Below are positions 20,629-28,519 of a stretch of 61,059 bases of DNA, one piece after another. The stretch spans positions 1 to 61,059 of the forward strand of contig JANYKD010000563.1 in assembly GCA_025361735.1 (NCBI GenBank), in the 5' to 3' direction. The stretch is from Phycisphaerales bacterium (GTDB lineage: Bacteria; Planctomycetota; Phycisphaerae; Tepidisphaerales; Tepidisphaeraceae). Position 1 is the first letter of the stretch, and each line of letters begins with the position of its first letter. A program made the translations under genes and the position numbers. The notes beneath the pieces are model-generated. The model was not told the origin of the DNA. It saw only the letters and a program-made list of their open reading frames with translations, and searched no databases.

Positions 20629-21864
20629 TCACTGTTTCTCCGGCGTCGTCCCCAGATTTATCGATACCCGCTGCGCCTGCTCGCCACGCAACACCGTCAA
20701 CGTCGTCTGCCCTCCGCGGGCCGAGAGAGCGGCCCATGTCGTCAGATCGCCGATGGGCTCGGCGCCCATCTCCAGGATGAAGTCGCCTCGTTGCAGGCCC
20801 ACCCGCTCCGCAAGCGAACCCGGCGTAACCTCATCGACCAGCAGAGCCGGCCGATCGGCGAGTTGTAACAGTTGTCGGCGGACGGGATCGTCCGCGCGGA
20901 TTTCCGTCAGCCTCGCCCCAAGTACTGCTCGTTGCACCACGCCAAGTTTAATAAGCTGGTCGATCACCGGCCTGGAGGCCGATCCCGCCAGAAACTGGCC
21001 ATAGCGAACGATGCCGGAGATTGTCCCGTCGAGCGCCACGACAACGCCGTACTCTCGCTCGCCGCCGGTCCAGAGGGAAAGTTTACCCGCGCCACCCGTC
21101 GGGTTCAGCAGCATCACCAGCGAACCATCCGCCGGCCGCACACCCGTGAGTTTCACCGGCCGACCAATCAGCTTGGTCATCTTGAGAATTGTCACCTGCG
21201 TCTTCTCGTCCGATCCGACGAAACTCGCGGTCGTTTCCTCGTTGCCGATCATCATGCGGACGGGCGCCTGGCCGATGGCTTCCTTTTCGATGTACACCGG
21301 TACGAGCACATGGCCGGAAGCGTCCAGCACCAGCCCGAGATTATTGGGCGAGAACGTCCCGCCGACTGGCAACCGCAGCCGCAGCGGCGCATTCGGGCTG
21401 GGGTTGTTCACTGCGCCGGCGTTGATGACCAGCGCCCCTGGCCGGTCCCCACGGGATTCGAGCACGAACTCACCTGTTGCTGTCTGCCGGGAAACCCACA
21501 TCCCTTCGACATTGCCTGTGGCACTTTGCGTGGTCGTTTGCGTTGTCGCAGAGCTAATGTGGAAGCTCAGTTTGCTGCTTTGCGTGCCCTTCAGCGACGC
21601 TTCGCGGCGGTCTTCGATGGCCTTGCGGACCTGTGGATCGACGACATTTTCCCACTTGCGCAACGGATCGTTCTTTGCGGCCGCCTCGCGTGCCCACAAC
21701 GGCACCGGCAACTGCACCCGGACGATGCCCGCTTGCACTTCGTTATAGAGCGATTGAGTCTGCTGATTGAGCTGTTCCAGCAGAGGATACTCAGCGCGAG
21801 AAACAGCCGGCATGGCGAGCAACGCAATCCCGAGCACAAGACCCTTCAGGGTATTGTTGTTCAT
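20629..21864 (-). CDS. Trypsin-like fold protein with degenerate triad and C-terminal PDZ domain
   Basis: Signal peptide MNNNTLKGLVLGIALLAMPAVSRA; PDZ LLVDEVTPGSLAERVGLQRGDFILEMGAEPI; H/D/S positions not conserved. Confidence 0.7.
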   Translation of the reverse strand: MNNNTLKGLVLGIALLAMPAVSRAEYPLLEQLNQQTQSLYNEVQAGIVRVQLPVPLWAREAAAKNDPLRKWENVVDPQVRKAIEDRREASLKGTQSSKLSFHISSATTQTTTQSATGNVEGMWVSRQTATGEFVLESRGDRPGALVINAGAVNNPSPNAPLRLRLPVGGTFSPNNLGLVLDASGHVLVPVYIEKEAIGQAPVRMMIGNEETTASFVGSDEKTQVTILKMTKLIGRPVKLTGVRPADGSLVMLLNPTGGAGKLSLWTGGEREYGVVVALDGTISGIVRYGQFLAGSASRPVIDQLIKLGVVQRAVLGARLTEIRADDPVRRQLLQLADRPALLVDEVTPGSLAERVGLQRGDFILEMGAEPIGDLTTWAALSARGGQTTLTVLRGEQAQRVSINLGTTPEKQ

Positions 21865-21994
21865 TCGTTGTTTGCTGTATCTCGTCGGCATGGCAAGTTG
21901 TGTGGTACGGTCGAATCTCAAACTCCGCATCTCAGATTTCGAATTCCAAAATCCAAATTTCAAATCTGAAATCTCAATTTTGAAATGTTAAACT

Positions 21995-22525
21995 TCAAAA
22001 CTTCCCCGACCTCACAACCAGATATCCATTCCTGATCTGCTCCTGCTGGTCCTGCCAATGGCGCAGATCATCGGAAAACTCGCGGGCCTGATCCGCGGAG
22101 TTGAAATGCTGCACGCCCAGAACCCGCCCGGAGTCATCGGAGACACTCACTTGATAGGCTGACGCTGGCGAGGTGTGATTGGCCGGCAGGACCGGCCCGC
22201 CCCGGCCGATCCAGCCGATGCCGAAGCCGATCGCCATGCAGGCGGCGATGGCGCCCGTGGCCCGGGTAAATCGGCCATACAGCGTCCATCGCCGTCGCCG
22301 GGCGATGTTCGCCTCGACGCGATTGAGAAAATCGCGGGTCTCGCCGTCGCTTGGCTCCATGGCCGCGAAATGAGCTTCGCGCACTTCCCGCTCCAGCCGC
22401 AGGTCCGCAAGCGTTGCTGACAGATCCGGTTCGGCCGTCAGCCGTCTCTGCAGTTCCACGCTCTCGACGGGACCAAGTTCACCATCAAGCCACGTTTCGA
22501 GAATATCGAGTTCTGTTTCCGTCAC
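21995..22525 (-). CDS. Anti-sigma factor-like protein with single TM
   Basis: MTETELDILETWLDGELGPVESVELQRRL N-terminal domain; TM GAIAACMAIGFGIGWIG; ATGA overlap with ECF gene. Confidence 0.75.
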   Translation of the reverse strand: MTETELDILETWLDGELGPVESVELQRRLTAEPDLSATLADLRLEREVREAHFAAMEPSDGETRDFLNRVEANIARRRRWTLYGRFTRATGAIAACMAIGFGIGWIGRGGPVLPANHTSPASAYQVSVSDDSGRVLGVQHFNSADQAREFSDDLRHWQDQQEQIRNGYLVVRSGKF

Positions 22526-23091
22526 GGCATTTCCTCTTCGCTCGTGTGTTTCTCGCGGGCAATCCGTTTTTCCTTGAGCCGCTCGCCCTTGGGCTTGGAC
22601 TCCATGAATCCTTTCAGCTTCTCACCCAATTGTCTTCGGCCGCGATGGAGCCAGGTCTTTACCTGCGGCACGCTGGCATCCAGAATCCGGGCGATCTCCA
22701 CATAGGGCATATTCTCATACTCACACAGCACCAGTGCCGCCCGGAAGTGCTCCGGCAACTCGGCGATGGCATCCTGAACCAATCGCATGGTTTCCCGGTC
22801 AACCATTCCGCCGACGGGCGTCTCCGAGCGGCCGGGATGATCATCGGCCACCAGGCTCATCCGCGGGGTGCGCAGCGTCCGAAGTGCCTCGTTCACGACC
22901 GTTCGCCGCAGCAACCCAATCGGCTCGGTCCAGTCATAGCGAGCCCGATGCTCGTACAGGTTCAGGATCGCCTGCTGGAGCACGTCCTCGGCCGCCGCCT
23001 GCGTGCCAACGATGCCGCGTGCAATGGCCAGCAATCGCCTCGAATGGAGGCGGACGGCTGTTTCGAAAAGCTCGATCGTCGGATCTGCCAT
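22522..23091 (-). CDS. ECF RNA polymerase sigma factor
   Basis: AAEDVLQQAILNLYEHRARYD (region 2), ELPEHFRAALVLCEYENMPYVEIARILDASVPQVKTWLHRGRRQL (region 4). Confidence 0.9.
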   Translation of the reverse strand: MADPTIELFETAVRLHSRRLLAIARGIVGTQAAAEDVLQQAILNLYEHRARYDWTEPIGLLRRTVVNEALRTLRTPRMSLVADDHPGRSETPVGGMVDRETMRLVQDAIAELPEHFRAALVLCEYENMPYVEIARILDASVPQVKTWLHRGRRQLGEKLKGFMESKPKGERLKEKRIAREKHTSEEEMP

Positions 23092-23240
23092 CGCGCCTTG
23101 AGGCTATCTGAAAGAAGAAACCGGTGGAAGTGGAAAAGTTGCGGGGATTTTGTACAAAACAGATACGCATTATCACGCCAACCTTGGCTTGCCACTCCCT
23201 CGGCACTATCATCCTGCCCGGCTGTCTGAGTGGACCAACT

Positions 23241-24347
23241 ATGTTTCGCGGACTCATCATCACCACCGTCGTTGTCTACCTGGCTATCGCGCTCGGGTGT
23301 TCGTTCTCCACCGCGGGCGACGGTCCGCCGTTGCCAAATAGCTGGAAGTCCCACATCCGGCCGGCGCCGACCCTTGCCAAAGGCGAGCGTGCGATCGGTC
23401 TGCCCATGCGCGGCGTGGCCATGCAGATCCAACGCATCGACTGGATCGAAACCGAGTACCGCAAGTCCATCGACGAGATCGTCAATCTCGGCGCCGATTC
23501 CGTGTTCTTCGTCGTTGATGCCCATCAGGAAAACGCCGGCTCCACCACCATTTATCTCGATATGCGCCTGATGCCGACGCCCGCGCAACTCGGCAGCCTG
23601 ATCGACTACGCCAAGAGCAAGAAACTCCGCGTGATGCTCATGCCGATCGTCCTGCTGGATCGCCCGCGTTCATACAGCGAATGGCGCGGGACAATCCGGC
23701 CGGACGACTGGAGCGCGTGGTGGGAAAGCTACCGCGGCATGCTCTACCATTTCTCCTGGATTGCCGAATCGCACGGCGTCGATGTGCTCGTTGTTGGTTC
23801 CGAACTCGTCAGCACCGAGGATCAGGCCGAGCAGTGGGAGAAGTCCATCAGCATGGTCCGCAAGACCTTCAAGGGCATGCTGACCTACTCGGCGAACTGG
23901 GATCACTACAAGGAGGTCAAGTTCTGGGAGTGGCTCGATTTCGCCTCCATGAACAGCTATTACACGCTCGGCGAAGACAGCAAAGTCTCTGCGGGCCAGA
24001 TCCAGAGCAACTGGATCAAATACAAGAACAAGCTCCTCGATTTCCAGAAGCAGATCGGCAAACCAATCTTCTTCACCGAGGTCGGCTGGTGCAGCCAGGC
24101 GAATGCAGCCAAGGAACCGTGGGATTACACCCAGGAGAGTGTGCCGCTGGATCTGGAACTGCAAAAGCGACTGTGGGAAGGGTTCTTCAACAGTTGGTAC
24201 GGCGTCCCCGAGTTCGGCGGATTCATGATCTGGGAATGGCCCCCCGGCGATGGTGGACCCACCAATCGGAGCTATACGCCCGAGGGCAAACCGGCCGAGA
24301 AAGTGATCCGCGAATGGCTGGCGAAGGACCGTTGGGAAGTCAAATAG
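23241..24347 (+). CDS. Secreted TIM-barrel glycoside hydrolase-like protein (GH113-like)
   Basis: GADSVFFVVDAHQENAG, VLVVGSELVS, KPIFFTEVGWCS, GGFMIWEWPPGDGG. Confidence 0.7.
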   Translation: MFRGLIITTVVVYLAIALGCSFSTAGDGPPLPNSWKSHIRPAPTLAKGERAIGLPMRGVAMQIQRIDWIETEYRKSIDEIVNLGADSVFFVVDAHQENAGSTTIYLDMRLMPTPAQLGSLIDYAKSKKLRVMLMPIVLLDRPRSYSEWRGTIRPDDWSAWWESYRGMLYHFSWIAESHGVDVLVVGSELVSTEDQAEQWEKSISMVRKTFKGMLTYSANWDHYKEVKFWEWLDFASMNSYYTLGEDSKVSAGQIQSNWIKYKNKLLDFQKQIGKPIFFTEVGWCSQANAAKEPWDYTQESVPLDLELQKRLWEGFFNSWYGVPEFGGFMIWEWPPGDGGPTNRSYTPEGKPAEKVIREWLAKDRWEVK

Positions 24348-24371
24348 AAAGAGGCACGCATCGACTTCTTT

Positions 24372-24557
24372 AGCCCCGGTAGGGGCGATAGATAATAGCC
24401 CATGGCGTAAGCCATGGGAAAAATAGGCGTGGTGTTCAAACAGCCCCGGAGGGGCGAAAGAAGTCTTCTTTCGCCCCTCTGGGGCTGATCATTGTTCTCA
24501 CTGCATTTTCCCACGACTTACGTCGTGGGCTATTGTCTACCGCCCCTGACGGGGCTG
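24372..24557. repeat. Nested palindromic intergenic element with mirrored arms
   Basis: AGCCCCGGTAGGGGCGATAGATAATAGCCCATGGCGTAAGCCATGGG ... CAGCCCCGGAGGGGCGAAAGAAGTCTTCTTTCGCCCCTCTGGGGCTG ... CCCACGACTTACGTCGTGGGCTATTGTCTACCGCCCCTGACGGGGCT. Confidence 0.85.
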
Positions 24558-24594
24558 AGAGAATTCCGCGACGTTCTCCCGGACTCATACAATC

Positions 24595-26259
24595 TCACTG
24601 GATACCATGCGGCGCCGCTGGTATCACCGATCCCGCCGGCATCGTTGTCGGCCGCGTCGATGCGGCCGCCTCCCGAATCCGCAGGTTCTTCTTGATCTCC
24701 AGCCAGCGTCCGCTCGGATGACAATCGCCGCAGGTATATACACCTTTGGGATCGCGCCACCCGATTGCGCTGAGCCCACCATCGTGGCAGTCCGTGCACA
24801 GCATGTTTTCATGCGGCCCCAGGCCCGTCCACGCCTCGTTGATCTTCATCGGGTGATCGAACTTCTTCTCGATGATCGTGTTTGGCGATCCGGGTTGCCG
24901 GTACTGGAACGTGTGACAGGCATTGCAGTCAGACGTGATGCGCTGGCTGCTATCCGCGATGTGCAGCCCGTCATGGCAGCGAAAACACCCGGGCGACTCC
25001 ATATGCCCGATGTGGTTCGGGTATGTCCGCCAGTCCACATTCATGTCCGGAAAGATCGCGTCGTGGTAGATGTTCCGCACGGCCTCAACGGCCTTATCGA
25101 CAGCCTCCCGTCGATTGGTCCAGACCTCGGGGTAATTGTCGCGATAGAAGCCCTGGAGTCCCTTCTCAATGGCCTCCAGTCCTTCCGGCCGGGTCTTGTA
25201 CGGCTGCGCCAGCAGACTCACCGACTCGCGCTTGATGTAGGGGAGAGACACGTCCAGTCGTTTGACCAGGAGGGCGTGATCGACCGCGCGCTCGGGTGAC
25301 GGAAAATCGTGGCCAATCTGGTTGTGGCAGTCGATGCAGTCGAGCCTGCGGAGTCCGCCCGCCGGCCGGGGTTCGCTCTCCGGCTTCCCGTCGGATCGGA
25401 AGACCACGGTCTTGCCATCGGGATACTTGTATCGCACCCAGGGAATATGATCGAGTCGGTGATCGTCGGAGACATACTCGATGCGATCGAGCATGTGCAT
25501 GTGAATTCCCTCGGCCTGTCCCATACGGGCGTTGGCGCCGCCCACCTTGACCAGAACCTCGTAATCGTGTCGCGTGTTCGTGGCGTCCGGCGCAAAATGA
25601 GCGATCTTCTTAAGCTGCCCACCGAAGAAGTGCGACGGCCAGTGGCACTGCTCGCAGGTATCCCTTGCCGGGCGCAGTTCCGTGATGGCCGGCGGAATCG
25701 GGCGCGAATAAGTGTTCAGCGCCGTCTTGAACACCTGCCGCATTCCTGACAGTTTGGATTTGACGAACGGGGTCGCCCCCGGGCCGATGTGGCAGCCCGC
25801 GCAGGTCACCCGGGCGTGCGGTGACTGCTCGTAACGGACAAATTGCGGGTCCATGTTGTGGCAGATGGTGCCGCAAAACTCGGCCGACTCTGTGAAGTGA
25901 TACCCTTTGTAGCCGCTGACGCCGAGCACCGGCAGGATCAGGAAGAACGTGATGCCCAGGAAGATCAGCGCCTTGCGGACGGAGATCTCCTTGATCACCG
26001 CGTGGTGCTTGAGCCGCCACTTTCGGTAGACAATCCCGGCCGGGCACATGATCAGCCCATTGACCAGGATGCCCGGCAGGATCATGAAGCCGATGGCGCA
26101 GAGATACTGGTTGTTCTCGGCCGACGGCGACAGGGCGATGAATAGCCAGAACGTCCCCAGCAGAAGAATCCCCGCGGCAACGAACAGCAGGCCCATGAGC
26201 GTGATGGGATTGGTCCAGAGAAGCGGGCGCTTTTCTGGCGACGATGGGGTTTCCGACAT
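24595..26259 (-). CDS. NapC/NirT-like membrane multiheme cytochrome c (8 heme motifs)
   Basis: N-terminal TMs; CGTICH (CX3CH) plus CAGCH, CEQCH, CIDCH, CFRCH, CNACH, CTDCH, CGDCH. Confidence 0.85.
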   Translation of the reverse strand: MSETPSSPEKRPLLWTNPITLMGLLFVAAGILLLGTFWLFIALSPSAENNQYLCAIGFMILPGILVNGLIMCPAGIVYRKWRLKHHAVIKEISVRKALIFLGITFFLILPVLGVSGYKGYHFTESAEFCGTICHNMDPQFVRYEQSPHARVTCAGCHIGPGATPFVKSKLSGMRQVFKTALNTYSRPIPPAITELRPARDTCEQCHWPSHFFGGQLKKIAHFAPDATNTRHDYEVLVKVGGANARMGQAEGIHMHMLDRIEYVSDDHRLDHIPWVRYKYPDGKTVVFRSDGKPESEPRPAGGLRRLDCIDCHNQIGHDFPSPERAVDHALLVKRLDVSLPYIKRESVSLLAQPYKTRPEGLEAIEKGLQGFYRDNYPEVWTNRREAVDKAVEAVRNIYHDAIFPDMNVDWRTYPNHIGHMESPGCFRCHDGLHIADSSQRITSDCNACHTFQYRQPGSPNTIIEKKFDHPMKINEAWTGLGPHENMLCTDCHDGGLSAIGWRDPKGVYTCGDCHPSGRWLEIKKNLRIREAAASTRPTTMPAGSVIPAAPHGIQ

Positions 26260-26528
26260 GGCGTACCTCGTGCCTGTTGCCGATGCACCCGTGGCCGCAG
26301 GCAGCTCCCGTCCGGGAGCGCGCTCGGCGAAAAACGTGGAAACAAACCGGGCGCTGTCCGATCAGCGAACCTATGAGCACTAGAATACTCCGGTTTCCGC
26401 CGTACCGCAAATGTCGGCCGGTTACACCGACAATTCTGTGGACTGATGCATCCGCTGATGGCATAATCCCTCCCCAACACCGCGACCCCGTCGCCGGCCG
26501 CGGTTCGTGCCTCGCGATTCGTCTGTAG

Positions 26529-26547
26529 CCGCGATCGCTGATCGCGG
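26529..26547. repeat. Hairpin CCGCGATCgctGATCGCGG
   Basis: Perfect 8-bp inverted repeat; related copy at 54444-54462. Confidence 0.7.
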
Positions 26548-26613
26548 TTCATGTGTCTGCCGCAGGCCACGGAATGCCCGGCGAACAGGTTCCTCCAACA
26601 CAGGAGATACGAA

Positions 26614-27720
26614 ATGTCCGACAATCAGGTCACCCGTCGCGAATTCGTCCAGACCACCGCCGGAGCAGCTGCGGCCTTTGCCGTCGGAGCGAGCGTCCTG
26701 CCCCACGTCATCGCCCGGGCGGACGACGCGGCCGACATCAAGAAGACCCGCAGCTACAACCCCGAGATGGAATACCGCCGGCTCGGCAAGACCAACATGT
26801 GGATCTCCGCCGTCTGCATGGGCGGCCACTGGAAGCGCATCGACACCGCCATCAAGGGTGGTAAAAACGCCGGCTACAGTCAGCCCACCGGCGACGAGAA
26901 AGCTCGTTTCGCCCAGAATCGCCACGACATTGTGAGCCGTTGCCTGGAGCATGGCATCAACCTGGTGGACGCCTGTACCGGCGGCGAGGTCATGGCCTAC
27001 TCCGCGGCGCTCAAGGGCCGCCGCGACAAGATGTTCCTCAACTTCTCCTGGTACGAAGGCGAAATGCGCAACGAAACGTGCCGCAAGAAAGAGAAGCTTC
27101 TGGAAACCCTCGACAACGGCATGAAGCAGGCGGGTCTCGAATATGTCGACCTCTGGCGCGTCACCTGCAACGAGAAGGGCGGCACGCACACGCAGGCCGA
27201 AGTTGACGAACTCATCGCCGCCCTCGACGCCGCCCGCAAGGCCGGCAAGGCCCGCTTCACCGGCATCTCCACGCACGACCGTCCCTGGATCAAGAAGATG
27301 GTCGAGACCTATCCCGATACGCTCCAGGTCATCGTCACTCCGTACACCGCGGCCTCCAAAACGCTGCCGACCGACAGCGTGTTCGAAGCCATCATCAAGC
27401 ACGATATCGGCGTGCTGGGCATCAAGCCGTTCGCCTCCAACTCCCTCTTCAAAGGCGACTCGTCGCTCGATAGCCCCCATCGCGAGGAGGACGACAAGAT
27501 GGCCCGCCTGGCGATTCGGTACATCCTCTGCAACCCCGCGATCACGGCTCCCATTCCGGGCATGGTCCACACGCAGCAGGTTGACAACGTCGCGGCCGCC
27601 ATCAAGGAGCACCGCCAGCTGGACGCCAACGACAAGGCCGAGCTCGAGCAGGCCGGGCGCGAAATGTGGGCCAGACTCCCGGCCGATTATCAGTGGCTGC
27701 GTGACTGGAGAAATGTCTAA
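26614..27720 (+). CDS. Tat-exported aldo/keto reductase
   Basis: MSDNQVTRREFVQTTAGAAAAFAVGASVLP Tat signal; MEYRRLGKTNMWISAVCMGGHW. Confidence 0.85.
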   Translation: MSDNQVTRREFVQTTAGAAAAFAVGASVLPHVIARADDAADIKKTRSYNPEMEYRRLGKTNMWISAVCMGGHWKRIDTAIKGGKNAGYSQPTGDEKARFAQNRHDIVSRCLEHGINLVDACTGGEVMAYSAALKGRRDKMFLNFSWYEGEMRNETCRKKEKLLETLDNGMKQAGLEYVDLWRVTCNEKGGTHTQAEVDELIAALDAARKAGKARFTGISTHDRPWIKKMVETYPDTLQVIVTPYTAASKTLPTDSVFEAIIKHDIGVLGIKPFASNSLFKGDSSLDSPHREEDDKMARLAIRYILCNPAITAPIPGMVHTQQVDNVAAAIKEHRQLDANDKAELEQAGREMWARLPADYQWLRDWRNV

Positions 27721-27728
27721 GGGGAGAT

Positions 27729-27840
27729 GGTGATCGGTGATCGGTGACCAGTGATCGGTTAACTGAACGACTGATCACCGACCACTGATTACCGATCACG
27801 TATCACTGATGACCGCTCACTGCCCACCGATCACCGATTA
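27729..27840. repeat. Heptanucleotide tandem array, 16 units in exact 7-bp phase
   Basis: GGTGATC GGTGATC GGTGACC AGTGATC GGTTAAC TGAACGA CTGATCA CCGACCA CTGATTA CCGATCA CGTATCA CTGATGA CCGCTCA CTGCCCA CCGATCA CCGATTA. Confidence 0.9.
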
Positions 27841-27856
27841 CACAAAGGAGTCTCCC

Positions 27857-28345
27857 TTGCCGCGTACTGTTGTCCTTCTCACCCTCCTCCTGGCCGCCCT
27901 CTCTCTTGGGGCCGACAAGAAACCCACCACGCGGCACGCGATCGAACCGGCCGACAACTCCTATTGCCTCACCTGTCATATCAACTTCCAGGAAGAGAAA
28001 CTCGCGTCACAGCATCAGAAGATCGGCGTGGCCTGCTCAAGCTGCCACGGCCCTTCCGACAAGCACAGCTCCGACGAGGATGGCCTGACCGCCCCCGACA
28101 TCATCTTCTCCAAGGAGCTGATCGCCGTTACCTGCACCGCCTGCCACAAGAACGGCGCGCTCGAAAAGGACGGAGCCCACGCCCCGCTTCTGGCGGGGAA
28201 GGCTGCCGAACCATACAAGTTCTGCACCGATTGCCACGGCAAGCACGCCATGGCCCATCGCACGCGCCGCTGGGACAAGAACACGCGTAAACTCATCTCC
28301 GACGACGGCGTACGTATGATGAACCAGGTTCCGGAGAAGAAATAG
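27857..28345 (+). CDS. Secreted tetraheme cytochrome c
   Basis: TTG start with AAAGGAG upstream; signal peptide; CLTCH, CSSCH, CTACH, CTDCH. Confidence 0.85.
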   Translation: MPRTVVLLTLLLAALSLGADKKPTTRHAIEPADNSYCLTCHINFQEEKLASQHQKIGVACSSCHGPSDKHSSDEDGLTAPDIIFSKELIAVTCTACHKNGALEKDGAHAPLLAGKAAEPYKFCTDCHGKHAMAHRTRRWDKNTRKLISDDGVRMMNQVPEKK

Positions 28346-28352
28346 GACCGTG

Positions 28353-28457
28353 GTTCAAGGGTTCAAAGGTTCAAGAGTTCAAGGGTTCAAAAGTTCAAGA
28401 GTTCGCCCCTTGAACTCTTGAACTCTTGAACTTTTGAACTCTTGAACTCTTGAACCC
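28353..28457. repeat. Octanucleotide tandem array folded as an inverted repeat
   Basis: 6 x GTTCAARR + GTTC, short spacer, then 6 x YYTTGAAC. Confidence 0.9.
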
Positions 28458-28519
28458 GACCGAAATAGGATCAAGCTTCCAGCAGTAGGATGATCCACTT
28501 CTCAAAATGGAGTCCAATC

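Noticed and set aside
26422-27612. 396-aa minus-strand ORF
   Set aside because: Antisense to the aldo/keto reductase.
27729-28457. Possible CRISPR array
   Set aside because: Units of 7-8 bp without spacers, no cas genes; these are tandem arrays.
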